Of a stretch of DNA of 64,000 nt, positions 18,993-29,375 are shown in pieces (position 1 is the stretch's first letter; each line of letters starts with the position of its first letter). The translations under genes were made by a program, and so were the position numbers. Source of the stretch: an uncultured Fastidiosipila sp. (lineage in GTDB: Bacteria; Bacillota; Clostridia; Saccharofermentanales; Fastidiosipilaceae); the NCBI GenBank assembly GCA_947253875.1, contig CAMYAM010000007.1, forward strand, positions 27,298-91,297, in the 5' to 3' direction. The notes beneath the pieces were generated by a model. The model had not been told where the DNA came from, ran no database searches, and worked only from the letters and a program-made list of their open reading frames with translations.

Positions 18993-19490
18993 ATGGCTGA
19001 ATACAACAATTATGAAAATACAGATAATCGTGAGTCTGAAGATACAAAAGATACTTTTGAACTTCTAGATAGATTAGAAAGTCTGATTAAGGGTGCAAGA
19101 GCTGTACCTTTTTCATCAAATGTAATGTTGAATCAAGAAGAGGCTTTGATGCTATTGGGTATGGTCAAAGACTCATTGCCAGGGGAGTTACGTCAATCTA
19201 AATGGCTAGTTGAGCAGAGTCGTGAACTATTGGAAACTGCTAGAGAACAAGCTGATAATATTATTGATGATGCTCAACATGAAGTACAGCAAATGATTGA
19301 TGAGCATGAAATTACTCAACAAGCAAGAATGTATGCACAAGATACAATTGACGAAGCTAATGCTACAGCTGCAGAAATTCAAGATGCTGCTATTTCATAT
19401 ACAGAAAAAAGATTAACTGCATTAGAAAATCAAATTACGGATGTATTAGTAACAATTAGAAAACATAAAACTGACTTGCAAAACGGCTAA
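18993..19490 (+). CDS. Coiled-coil protein of unknown function (between coaD and ddl)
   Basis: This 165-residue, soluble, mostly helical protein has an acidic N-terminus, a short conserved-looking segment (RAVPFSSNVMLNQEEALMLLGMVKDSLPGEL, about residues 35-65) and then a long Ala/Gln/Glu-rich coiled coil resembling the stalk of ATP-synthase b subunits or DivIVA tails. It has no membrane segment. Similar proteins near coaD in Clostridia are annotated only as ATPase-like. Ribosome binding site: aggagaa. Function unknown; a scaffold or division role is only a guess. Confidence 0.7.
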   Translation: MAEYNNYENTDNRESEDTKDTFELLDRLESLIKGARAVPFSSNVMLNQEEALMLLGMVKDSLPGELRQSKWLVEQSRELLETAREQADNIIDDAQHEVQQMIDEHEITQQARMYAQDTIDEANATAAEIQDAAISYTEKRLTALENQITDVLVTIRKHKTDLQNG

Positions 19491-19501
19491 GAGGTTTAAT
19501 T

Positions 19502-20293
19502 ATGAAAAATAATCAGGGGAACGAAAAAAACTCAGATAATTTAGAGAAAAATAAAGATTTTCTTAGAGGTTATCAAGAAGATGAAGCTAAACCAGATGAG
19601 TTTACTACACCGGAATTTTCTGAAGATAAATTCGAAAGAGTGGAGCAATTAAATTCAGAAAATTCTTCTAAAGAAGATTTTGTAGTAAGAAAATCATCTG
19701 ATCTGCAAAATAAAACTATTAATCAAAATGTTACTAACCCTGAAAATTCTGAAGAAAATAAAGAAAATAGGGAGCTTACTGAAACTGCAGAAAATTCCCA
19801 TAAAGAATCTTCAAAAGAAGATGCATCTAAGTATAAAAAACATGAAAATAAGAAAACTAGCATAAAAGAGAAAATAGCTAATGCAAATATTAAGCAAATT
19901 TTCCTTGTAATTATGGGTGCAATAGTTGTTTTCTTAGCTGTTTGGGGCTTAATGGACATTATCAACTCAGTTAAAGAAGCAAGAAATCCTCTATTAACGC
20001 CAGAATCAGCTACTAGACATTTAGTAAGTTCTATTTCAGCCGATAATTATGAAGAGTTTAAAAAATTAGCGGAGCCAATGAAAAATGTTGATAATGAAAA
20101 AGCCTTGTACGATAAGTTGAAAAAATCATTGGAAACTTCTAAAGATAATTTAATCACTAATTTTGTAATGATTAAATTGGAAAACGGCGAGCAATACTTA
20201 TGCTCTTTATATCGCGATGATAATAAAGATGAATTTGTTTTTCGTTCAATAGTAGAAATACCTGCAGATGCACAAGGTTTTTTTGCAAGATAA
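19502..20293 (+). CDS. Single-pass membrane protein with low-complexity acidic N-terminus
   Basis: I do not recognise a family for this 263-residue protein. The first ~130 residues are rich in E, N, K and S. One membrane segment follows (IKQIFLVIMGAIVVFLAVWGL, about 131-152), then a folded-looking domain of about 105 residues, probably extracytoplasmic, rich in alternating Lys/Glu. It begins 11 bases after the coiled-coil gene and is probably cotranscribed with it and ddl. Confidence 0.65.
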   Translation: MKNNQGNEKNSDNLEKNKDFLRGYQEDEAKPDEFTTPEFSEDKFERVEQLNSENSSKEDFVVRKSSDLQNKTINQNVTNPENSEENKENRELTETAENSHKESSKEDASKYKKHENKKTSIKEKIANANIKQIFLVIMGAIVVFLAVWGLMDIINSVKEARNPLLTPESATRHLVSSISADNYEEFKKLAEPMKNVDNEKALYDKLKKSLETSKDNLITNFVMIKLENGEQYLCSLYRDDNKDEFVFRSIVEIPADAQGFFAR

Positions 20294-20334
20294 GTCAGGA
20301 TAAGTTTTAGCGAATTTTAAATTGAGGAATTTTA

Positions 20335-21450
20335 ATGAATAATATAAATAATGTAATGGTGCTGTTCGGTGGAGTTTCTACCGAACATGCTATTTCTTGT
20401 CGTTCAGCATATACAATAATAAGTGGTTTGAAATTAGCAGGTTATAATGTCATTCCAGTAGGGATTTCTCTGGAAGGTGAGTGGTTGCCGTTTCGCCTTG
20501 ATTTGGAGAAAATTCGTGAAGATAATTGGGTCGAGTTGACAAAAGCTGATTTAGCCAAAGATGAATTCCCAAAAATTAGTTTAAAAGAGTTGAGCTCACC
20601 TAAGGCTTATTTGCGCTATTTGTGTGGCGGAATTGACATAGACTTAGTCTATGTAGCTATGCATGGAATAAATGCAGAGGATGGTGCAATACAGGGGTTA
20701 TTAGAGTTATGTGATATTCCATACATAGGAGCTAATTTAATTTCCTCAGCAATTTCAATGGATAAAGCTTATACCAAGTTATTAATAGAAAATTCTGATA
20801 TTCCGCAACTTGATTTTGTAATTTGTCACAGAGAAGATATTAAAAATGCTATAGACTCAGTAGTTACAAAGGTTGAAAGACTAGGGTATCCAGTCTTTCT
20901 TAAACCAGCAAATGGAGGTTCTTCCGTAGGTACGTATAAGGTTAATAATGCAGAAGAGCTCAAAACAAGCTTAATTGAAGCAGCTGAATTTGATAATAAA
21001 GTTTTGGCAGAACCGTTTTATTTGGCTCGTGAAGTGGAAATCGCTTGTTTAGGAAATCATCGAGCTAAAACTGCTGTAGCAGGTGAGATAGTAAAATCTG
21101 CTGATGTCGAGTACTATGACTATAAAACTAAATATATCTCTGCAGATGGTGCGAAAGTTCAAATTCCAGCTAATATAAAAGCTGAAACTATGGCTAAACT
21201 TCAAGATTATGCCAAACAAATTTATAGTCTATTAGAAATAAATGGTTTATCCCGTATAGATTTTTTTGTTTCGCCTGATGAGTCAGAAATATATTTCAAT
21301 GAAATTAATACTTTGCCTGGCTTTACGAGTATTAGTCTTTTCCCGGTTGCATGGGAAAAAGAAGGATTAGAGCTATCTAGTTTATTAAAAGAGATATGTC
21401 AATTAGGATTAGAAGCGTACGAACAAAAAAAGAGGAAGATAAATGTCTAA
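20335..21450 (+). CDS. ddl: D-alanine--D-alanine ligase
   Basis: The 371-residue ATP-grasp enzyme makes the D-Ala-D-Ala dipeptide for peptidoglycan. Motifs: LFGGVSTEHAIS at the N-terminus, PANGGSSVG, EYYDYKTKY and FNEINTLPGFT. The YDY in the omega-loop region is typical of true D-Ala-D-Ala ligases rather than the VanA-type D-lactate ligases, so resistance by altered termini is not suggested. It overlaps the following gene by 8 bases. Confidence 0.95.
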   Translation: MNNINNVMVLFGGVSTEHAISCRSAYTIISGLKLAGYNVIPVGISLEGEWLPFRLDLEKIREDNWVELTKADLAKDEFPKISLKELSSPKAYLRYLCGGIDIDLVYVAMHGINAEDGAIQGLLELCDIPYIGANLISSAISMDKAYTKLLIENSDIPQLDFVICHREDIKNAIDSVVTKVERLGYPVFLKPANGGSSVGTYKVNNAEELKTSLIEAAEFDNKVLAEPFYLAREVEIACLGNHRAKTAVAGEIVKSADVEYYDYKTKYISADGAKVQIPANIKAETMAKLQDYAKQIYSLLEINGLSRIDFFVSPDESEIYFNEINTLPGFTSISLFPVAWEKEGLELSSLLKEICQLGLEAYEQKKRKINV

Positions 21451-21913
21451 AAATAAATTCACAGTTGATTTATTTGTAAAAAGTCAGCAGATTGTTGAAG
21501 CTCAAGAACAAGAAGAGTTTTCTATTATTACTCAGGCTGAATTGACAGAAACTAATGATTCTTATTTTTTAATTTTTGAACAAGATGAGTTTTTTGAGAA
21601 AAATCAAATTAACTCTAGAAATAAGACTGAAACAGAAGAGACTAAGTTTAGTTTAAAAATACAAAAAGACCTCGAAAAAATTACATTACGAAGATTTGGC
21701 ACAAGTTCCTATGTGCTAGAATTTATAAATTCTGACCTTAGTTATAACTATATAAATACAAATTATGGTAGATTAGAGTTGATTTATAGGACAAATAAGA
21801 TCCTAGAAATCAAAGATACTGAGAAGGATTTTGAGATTAACTTAGATTATGACTTAATGCAAGGTGATTCAGTTTTAGCAAACAATAACTTGAATATTGC
21901 TTTTCAAAAGTAA
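21443..21913 (+). CDS. DUF1934 family protein
   Basis: The 156-residue protein is predicted all-beta with the calycin-like pattern of DUF1934 (YwiB-type). Most visible is the C-terminal part: LRRFGTSSYVLEFI, then YNYINTNYGRLELIYRTNKI. The start overlaps the end of ddl by 8 bases, with aagaggaag as binding site, so translation is coupled. The family's function is not established. Confidence 0.75.
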   Translation: MSKNKFTVDLFVKSQQIVEAQEQEEFSIITQAELTETNDSYFLIFEQDEFFEKNQINSRNKTETEETKFSLKIQKDLEKITLRRFGTSSYVLEFINSDLSYNYINTNYGRLELIYRTNKILEIKDTEKDFEINLDYDLMQGDSVLANNNLNIAFQK

Positions 21914-21961
21914 ATAACTAAATAAAATTAAAAATTGTCAATAAAAAAGGGGGAATTTAAA

Positions 21962-22528
21962 ATGATAAATATTAATATTGCATCACTCTTGAACTACAAA
22001 GCTAAAAGAATGCCTGAACCAGTTTATTTTGAAGGCAATGAAGCTATTGAAAATTACGAGAATTTCGAGTTTCCTGATGGACTTGACTATGATTTTGTAA
22101 TTTGGCCAGGTGAAAATAAGATTCTCCTTTTGACTGGGCAAATAGAATTTAAATGGGTTGCAGATTGTGATCTCTGCCTTGAGAGAGTTGAGAACATTGA
22201 GACAATTGAAATTGCAGAGGATATTTATCCTGCTCAATTTAATCCGTTTGAGAATCGTATGGAAGATGATAAATTTGAATTTGCAGGTGAAGATGAGGAA
22301 TATGAATTCTTGATTCATGACGGTAGGAAAGTAGATCTAACCAGATATATTATTGATACAGTTTATATAAATCTACCTTTGGTCGTAAAATGTTCTGAAG
22401 ATTGCCCTGGTTTATGTGTAAATTGTGGCAAAAAAGACCTTGAAAATCATGAATGTAAAGTTAAAAAAGATGACGAAGAGCCAAAAGCTGTGAGACCAGA
22501 ATTTGACAAATTGCGTGAATTATTGTAA
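21962..22528 (+). CDS. DUF177 / YceD family protein
   Basis: The 188-residue protein has the family's two Cys pairs: CDLCLERVE (about residues 67-75) and CSEDCPGLCVNCGKK near the C-terminus. The second probably binds zinc. YceD proteins are nearly always encoded directly before rpmF, as here, and are linked to rRNA/ribosome synthesis. An in-frame TTG at 21935 would add nine residues, but the ATG at 21962 follows the strong site aaaaaggggga, so it is preferred. Confidence 0.88.
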   Translation: MININIASLLNYKAKRMPEPVYFEGNEAIENYENFEFPDGLDYDFVIWPGENKILLLTGQIEFKWVADCDLCLERVENIETIEIAEDIYPAQFNPFENRMEDDKFEFAGEDEEYEFLIHDGRKVDLTRYIIDTVYINLPLVVKCSEDCPGLCVNCGKKDLENHECKVKKDDEEPKAVRPEFDKLRELL

Positions 22529-22549
22529 AAGTATATAGCTAAACTTTTT

Positions 22550-22578
22550 TTGAAAAATCTAAGCAAAACTAGTATGAT
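22550..22578 (+). promoter_or_regulatory. Promoter upstream of rpmF
   Basis: TTGAAA (22550-22555) and TATGAT (22573-22578) are separated by exactly 17 bases, a good sigma-A pattern. It lies just after the DUF177 stop and would give rpmF its own transcript. Confidence 0.65.
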
Positions 22579-22643
22579 ATATTAGTTCATAAAATAATTA
22601 ATAATAAATAGAAATAGAAGTATTAATAAAGGGGGCGAGAAAC

Positions 22644-22823
22644 ATGGCAGTACCAAAAAGAAGATGGTCAAAAGCAAGAAGTAGAAGATCACATTCAGCA
22701 AACTATAAATTAAAACCACTTAATTTAGTAGAGTGCCCACAATGTAAAGAACTTCGTAGAACACATAAGATGTGCAAGAGTTGTGGTTACTACAAAGGTG
22801 TAGAAGTAATGAGTGTTGAATAA
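22644..22823 (+). CDS. rpmF: 50S ribosomal protein L32
   Basis: The 59-residue basic protein begins MAVPKRRWSKARSRRSHS, the L32 signature. It has a zinc-ribbon with CPQC (about residues 34-37) and CKSC (about 45-48), so this is the zinc-binding form; some Bacillota also carry a zinc-free copy. The start follows gggggcgagaaac. Order YceD-rpmF is conserved. Confidence 0.97.
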   Translation: MAVPKRRWSKARSRRSHSANYKLKPLNLVECPQCKELRRTHKMCKSCGYYKGVEVMSVE

Positions 22824-22855
22824 TTCATTACAGTTGTAGATATAGATATAAGTTG

Positions 22856-22893
22856 AACAGCGGCGGATATAGATATCTGACGCTGTTTTTGTT
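22856..22893 (+). terminator. Terminator after rpmF
   Basis: aacagcg (22856-22862) pairs with cgctgtt (22881-22887); the inner part can pair further (gatatagatatc). It is followed by TTTTGTTT. Confidence 0.7.
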
Positions 22894-22933
22894 TGAATTA
22901 TGAAACTAAGCTATAGTTAGTAGGAGGTGGAAA

Positions 22934-24271
22934 ATGCATAAAACAGTAATAGCCATTGTTGGCAGACCAAATGTAGGTAAGTCTAGCTTCTTTAACTATC
23001 TAGCGCGTGAGAGAATCTCTATAGTTGCAGATACTCCAGGTGTTACTAGAGATAGGATTTATGCTGAAGTAGAGTGGCTAGGCAAACCATATGTTTTGAT
23101 AGATACTGGCGGTATTGAACCAGAGAGTAAAGATAACTTGTTGCAACAAATGCGTACACAAGCTGAAATTGCTATTGAGATGGCTGATGTAATTCTTTTC
23201 ATGGTAGATGGAAAAGAAGGTTTGCATCCTAGTGATTTTGAGGTTGCTGATATTCTACGTAGAGCTAATAAGCCGATCATTGTTGCAGTAAATAAATCTG
23301 ATGGTCCAGATTTACCAGTAGAATTTTATGATTTTTACCAATTAGGTTTTGAAGAAGTTCACGCAATATCTGCAGCTCAGGGCTTGGGCATGGGTGATTT
23401 ATTGGACAAAGTCAATGAACTTGCTCCAGAGTATGAAGAAGATGAAGATTTTAAAGATTATCTTAAGCTTGCAATCATTGGTAAACCAAATGTTGGTAAA
23501 TCTTCTCTTGTTAATAAGATAACAGGACAAGAACGTTCCATAGTCAGCAATATGGCTGGTACAACTAGGGATACTACAGATACCCCAGTTGAGAATGAGT
23601 ATGGTAACTTCATGCTTCTAGATACTGCAGGTATGCGTCGTAAAGCTAAAATAGGAGACCAGTTAGAGAGATATTCAGTTCTTAGGGCAACTGCAGCAAT
23701 TGAACGTGCAGATATTTGTCTAGTAATGATTGATGCAACTGAAGGACCAACAGAGCAAGATACCAAAATTGCTGGACTGGCTCACAAAGCTGGTAAGGGA
23801 ATTATTATATGTGTTAATAAATGGGATCTTCCAGCAGAGGAAAAAGCTTTTGACTTCAATGAAATGAGCTTGAGAATTCGTGAGACCTTCGCATTTATGC
23901 CTTATGCTGAAATAGTATTCATATCTGCTAAAACAGGTTCAAAATTAAATAAATTATTTGAAACAATTAATTATGTTTGGGAAAACTGTAATCGTGAGAT
24001 TAGCACCGGTAAATTAAATGAGATTATTGGTGATGCACAGCAAATGATGCAAGCGCCAAGTTACAAAGGTAGACGCTTGAAGATTTCTTATGCAGTTCAA
24101 GTTGCTACTACGCCACCGTCATTTGCACTATTTGTTAATGATGTTGAACTACTTCACTTTAGCTACGAGAGATATTTAGAAAACCAAATCCGCAGAGCTT
24201 TTGATTTCCAGGGAACTTCGATTAGAATTTTCTTGCGTAGTAAAAATAAGTCTAAAGAAAGTACAGAATAG
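22934..24271 (+). CDS. der: Ribosome biogenesis GTPase Der (EngA)
   Basis: The 445-residue protein has two tandem G domains (GRPNVGKSS at about 10-18 and GKPNVGKSS at about 183-191). Each has a DTxG switch and an NKxD specificity motif (NKSD, NKWD). A KH-like C-terminal domain (about 350-440) follows. Der is needed for 50S subunit maturation. The start follows aggaggtgg. Confidence 0.97.
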   Translation: MHKTVIAIVGRPNVGKSSFFNYLARERISIVADTPGVTRDRIYAEVEWLGKPYVLIDTGGIEPESKDNLLQQMRTQAEIAIEMADVILFMVDGKEGLHPSDFEVADILRRANKPIIVAVNKSDGPDLPVEFYDFYQLGFEEVHAISAAQGLGMGDLLDKVNELAPEYEEDEDFKDYLKLAIIGKPNVGKSSLVNKITGQERSIVSNMAGTTRDTTDTPVENEYGNFMLLDTAGMRRKAKIGDQLERYSVLRATAAIERADICLVMIDATEGPTEQDTKIAGLAHKAGKGIIICVNKWDLPAEEKAFDFNEMSLRIRETFAFMPYAEIVFISAKTGSKLNKLFETINYVWENCNREISTGKLNEIIGDAQQMMQAPSYKGRRLKISYAVQVATTPPSFALFVNDVELLHFSYERYLENQIRRAFDFQGTSIRIFLRSKNKSKESTE

Positions 24272-24367
24272 AATAAAAAGTCTTACAATTTTGAAGAATG
24301 GGATAAGTTAAATGTCGTAAAAACAGCCGAATAGTGCTAAAATCTTGACAATAATAAAAAGGAGAAA

Positions 24368-26218
<1,851 letters not shown>

Positions 26219-26243
26219 ATGCTTATTGTATTCGAGGATTATT

Positions 26244-26252
26244 TGCTATAAT
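26244..26252 (+). promoter_or_regulatory. Extended -10 promoter element before mltG
   Basis: TGCTATAAT lies about 40 bases before the start, with a loose -35 (TTATTG at 26223-26228, spacing 18). The same extended -10 core recurs before the genes at 37519 and 39677. Confidence 0.55.
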
Positions 26253-26291
26253 AGAGCTAATATATGAAGCTGTTAAGAGATTGGATAAAGT

Positions 26292-27494
26292 ATGTTAAGC
26301 AATAAATTGAAAACAATATCAGGTTACTTTATAGCAATTATTTTGGTGCTATTGACTTTGCTGATTGGATTTAGGATAGGGTACGGTTTTATTCTGGACC
26401 AGGATGCTAAAGCCTCAGCTATTGCTAGTGCCTCAAGACAGGCAGAATTAGATGCAAACAATCCTGATGCAAGTAACTCAGAATCAACTAATCCAAATTC
26501 AAAAAATGATAAGAAGGTTAAAATTCCAGTTCATGTGACTAAAGATACTCCAGGTGCTGTTGAAATTTACATTAACTATGGGGATGGATCACGTGATGTT
26601 GCTAAACAGCTAATGGAAAAAGGTATTATTGATGATGCATTACCATTTGTAGTTGTTGGTAAAATTAATGGCTTCGATGGTAAGTTTCAAAAGGGTACTC
26701 ACTTTGTTTTGAAAGGTATGAATTATAACGAGATTATGTACAATCTCTCATTACCTGCAGAATCTAGTTGGGTTACTTTCCCTGAAGGAACTGCTTATGT
26801 TGATATGAAGAAGATTTTACATGAGAATGGAATTAATTTTGATGAGAAAACAATGGATAAACTTGTCAACTCACCAGAACTTTTCACAAAGTATTCATTT
26901 GTAAGTGCAATTCCTACAGATAGACCAGAAAGAACTTTTGCATTGGAAGGTTATCTTTTCCCAGATACATATCAATTTGACTTGAATGCGACAGAAGAAG
27001 ATATTATCAATACGATGTTACGCAATACCGAAAATAAGTTAACAAAAGATATTACTGAAAGAGCATCAAGCCTAGGCTACTCCTTGGATAAGTTACTTAC
27101 TTTAGCATCAATTATTGAGTCTGAGAGTGGTAACATATATGATCAGTACAAGATTTCTAGGGTATTCCATAATAGACTTTATTATGATTGGAATTTAGAG
27201 TCTGATGCGACAATTAACTATCTGCTTAAATTACAGGGCAAAAAGCCAGTTTGGGCAGCAAGCCAAGAACAATTAGAGATTGATAGTCCTTATAATACGT
27301 ATAAGCATGGAGGATTACCTCCTGGACCAATTTCTAATCCAGGTTTAAATGCCATCAAAGCGGCACTATATCCAGACACTGATGATCAAAGCATAATGTT
27401 CTTTGTGGCAGATGGTGAAGGTGGTACAGTATTTGCCTCAACAAAGGCAGAGCATCTAGCAAATATAGAGAAGTACAAAGACAAGTGGAAATAA
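26292..27494 (+). CDS. mltG: Endolytic peptidoglycan transglycosylase MltG
   Basis: The 400-residue protein has a short cytoplasmic start, one membrane segment (about 11-33), a Ser/Asn-rich linker, a LysM-like part and the YceG catalytic domain. The key Glu sits in LTLASIIESESGN, and the conserved C-terminal block HGGLPPGPISNPGLNAIKAA is present. MltG cuts nascent glycan strands and sets their length. The start at 26292 follows a weak purine site. A terminator follows the gene. Confidence 0.95.
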   Translation: MLSNKLKTISGYFIAIILVLLTLLIGFRIGYGFILDQDAKASAIASASRQAELDANNPDASNSESTNPNSKNDKKVKIPVHVTKDTPGAVEIYINYGDGSRDVAKQLMEKGIIDDALPFVVVGKINGFDGKFQKGTHFVLKGMNYNEIMYNLSLPAESSWVTFPEGTAYVDMKKILHENGINFDEKTMDKLVNSPELFTKYSFVSAIPTDRPERTFALEGYLFPDTYQFDLNATEEDIINTMLRNTENKLTKDITERASSLGYSLDKLLTLASIIESESGNIYDQYKISRVFHNRLYYDWNLESDATINYLLKLQGKKPVWAASQEQLEIDSPYNTYKHGGLPPGPISNPGLNAIKAALYPDTDDQSIMFFVADGEGGTVFASTKAEHLANIEKYKDKWK

Positions 27495-27530
27495 AATTTT
27501 AATGCTAACTTTGATTAAAATAATATTATT

Positions 27531-27568
27531 AAAGCCGTTTGAAATTAATTCAAACGGCTTTGTTATTA
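27531..27568. terminator. Bidirectional terminator between mltG and GH31
   Basis: A perfect 13-bp stem (aaagccgtttgaa, 27531-27543, with 27549-27561) has a 5-nt loop and is flanked by A/T-rich tracts on both sides. It serves the convergent genes. Confidence 0.85.
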
Positions 27569-27594
27569 CAGAGTTAAATTTTTATTTGGTTTTT

Positions 27595-29118
27595 CTAATT
27601 AGTGTCAATACGTTTATAAATTGGTAAATCATCATGTGACTGTACAAATTTAGCCTGTTTAATTCCTGTGACTTCTTTGGTATTGAAATTTTCCCATTTA
27701 CCTTTAGGCAGATAGACTGATCTGCTACTTGTATTGGCAGTTGTTATTGGGGCGATTATTAAGTTTTTGCCAAAACAAAATTGATCGCATAGGATTTCTG
27801 TAGTTTCGGGATAATAGAATTCTACTGGCGCTATTATAGGATTCTTATCTTTAAAAGAAGCTTCTACAATATTCATTATGTAATCTTTTAGCTCAAGGCG
27901 AAGATTGATAGCATTATTTATCCTGGATTGATTACTAGTAGTAAGAACTCTATAAGGAGCAGCTGAGAATTGCATAACTGGCATAAATGCAGCAATTTGT
28001 GCCCATCTTACAAAAATTTCCTCATCTAAACTATCTACATTATAGAAATGTAAATACTCGCCACCACCAATCATGTCTGGTGAAGAATAACTATGACCTA
28101 TCATTGAGGCATTAATTGAGTTAGGAATTAAAGAAGCAATCCCTTTACCATCCCAACTATGATCTTTGTCAGCTAAACGTTCCATAATATTCATTCCCGC
28201 AGCATTTGTTGCCGCTCGTAGTTCGTTGAAATTGTAAGTTGAGCAAAAATCTCTCCAAGCATTACTTTGTTTGATTGAAGCTTGAATTTCTTCAATATTA
28301 GAATGAGGATAATATCTGACATCCCCAGCATCAAATTTAAAACCAGAAATTCCTAGATTGACTAAAGCTTGTAATTGTTCGTCTAGCCAATTTTTTGCTT
28401 CTTCGTTTAAAAGGTCTAAAACTGCAGAATGTCCATTCCACCAATGAGATATATATATTTCGCCATGACTATCTTTAAGCAAGAAATCTTTTTTGGCTAG
28501 TTCTCTATATTCATATGTATCTGCTGTTATAAATGGACAGATCCATAACATGATTTTATAACCCATGGAATTTAGTTCTTTAATCATTTCTTGAGGTTTC
28601 GGGAATTTCTCAACTGAAAATTTCCACTTTCCATAGTAATCACTCCAACCGTCATCAATCATTAGAATTCCTGCTGGCATTGAATGTTGCAAATTATCTT
28701 TGGCATAGCGAATAATGTCTTCTTGATTTTGATTAAAAGTCAACTCAATCCAGCTATTATAGATAGGAGCTTCGAAAAACTCTTTAGCAAGGTTAATTTT
28801 TTGTTTAGAAAAACAGGATTCCTTAGCCAATTCATACGCAGCCGCTAAAGTTTGCTCATTTGGATTAGTTAGTAAATTAGCTGATTCAGATGCTATTATA
28901 TTTCCATTTGAGAACTCCACAATAAATTCATATGCATTGCCTTGCTTATAAAGTAGACGTCCTTTGTTAGAAATAAAAAAATCTGCCATTTGGTTTGAAC
29001 CAGCATTATAAGTTAAATCAATTTTACACTGACTAGTTTTAGTGTACGGCTGATCAATTCCATCGTTTACATAACCACCATACCAATGCTCTTTTTCTAG
29101 AAATTTAAATTTTTGCAT
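27595..29118 (-). CDS. Glycoside hydrolase family 31, cytoplasmic
   Basis: This 507-residue (alpha/beta)8-barrel enzyme has no signal peptide. It shows the GH31 nucleophile region GFKFDAGD, the upstream LMIDDGWSDYYGKWKFS strand and WICPFI. The probable acid/base Asp lies in the WDGKG or SSPDMIGGG segment. It is short for GH31 (many are 650-800) and resembles the compact branch that includes alpha-galactosidase and MYORG-like members. Substrate could be alpha-xyloside, alpha-galactoside or alpha-GalNAc. The ATG follows AGAGGGAGAAGGA. It is encoded 47 bases after the secreted GH16 gene in the same direction, so it probably trims imported fragments. Confidence 0.85.
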   Translation of the reverse strand: MQKFKFLEKEHWYGGYVNDGIDQPYTKTSQCKIDLTYNAGSNQMADFFISNKGRLLYKQGNAYEFIVEFSNGNIIASESANLLTNPNEQTLAAAYELAKESCFSKQKINLAKEFFEAPIYNSWIELTFNQNQEDIIRYAKDNLQHSMPAGILMIDDGWSDYYGKWKFSVEKFPKPQEMIKELNSMGYKIMLWICPFITADTYEYRELAKKDFLLKDSHGEIYISHWWNGHSAVLDLLNEEAKNWLDEQLQALVNLGISGFKFDAGDVRYYPHSNIEEIQASIKQSNAWRDFCSTYNFNELRAATNAAGMNIMERLADKDHSWDGKGIASLIPNSINASMIGHSYSSPDMIGGGEYLHFYNVDSLDEEIFVRWAQIAAFMPVMQFSAAPYRVLTTSNQSRINNAINLRLELKDYIMNIVEASFKDKNPIIAPVEFYYPETTEILCDQFCFGKNLIIAPITTANTSSRSVYLPKGKWENFNTKEVTGIKQAKFVQSHDDLPIYKRIDTN

Positions 29119-29165
29119 TAATCCTTCTCCCTCTGATTATTTGTTTATTGAGTTAAGAGCAAATA

Positions 29166-29375
29166 TTAAGAACCAATTCTGACTTCATTGATTGCATAAT
29201 GATTCCAATAAATATTGACAGAATTAATTTTAATTCGGATTGCTTTTGCATGAATTGTGGGGAAACTAATAGTCTTTGATTCTAGATTGTTATCAGCAGT
29301 ATTCCACTGGACATTCCCACTTTGAGCAATTTGCTTCCAATTACTTTTGCCGTCAAGTGAGTATTCAATATCCAA
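29166..29375 (-). pseudogene. Out-of-frame C-terminal end of the GH16 protein (F5/8C module)
   Basis: The frame reads DIEYSLDGKSNWKQIAQSG... to ...YWNHYAINEVRIGS and stops at 29166. This is the natural second half of the discoidin-like module started in the GH16 gene. Restoring one base in the CC pair at about 29372-29373 (plus strand) joins the frames as PTNW-DIEYSLDGK. It is not likely to be translated separately, as no ribosome binding site is seen. Confidence 0.8.

Noticed and set aside
20335..21450. VanA-like D-Ala-D-Lac ligase
   Set aside because: The YDY motif in the omega-loop region fits D-Ala-D-Ala ligases, and no vanH/vanX-like neighbours exist.
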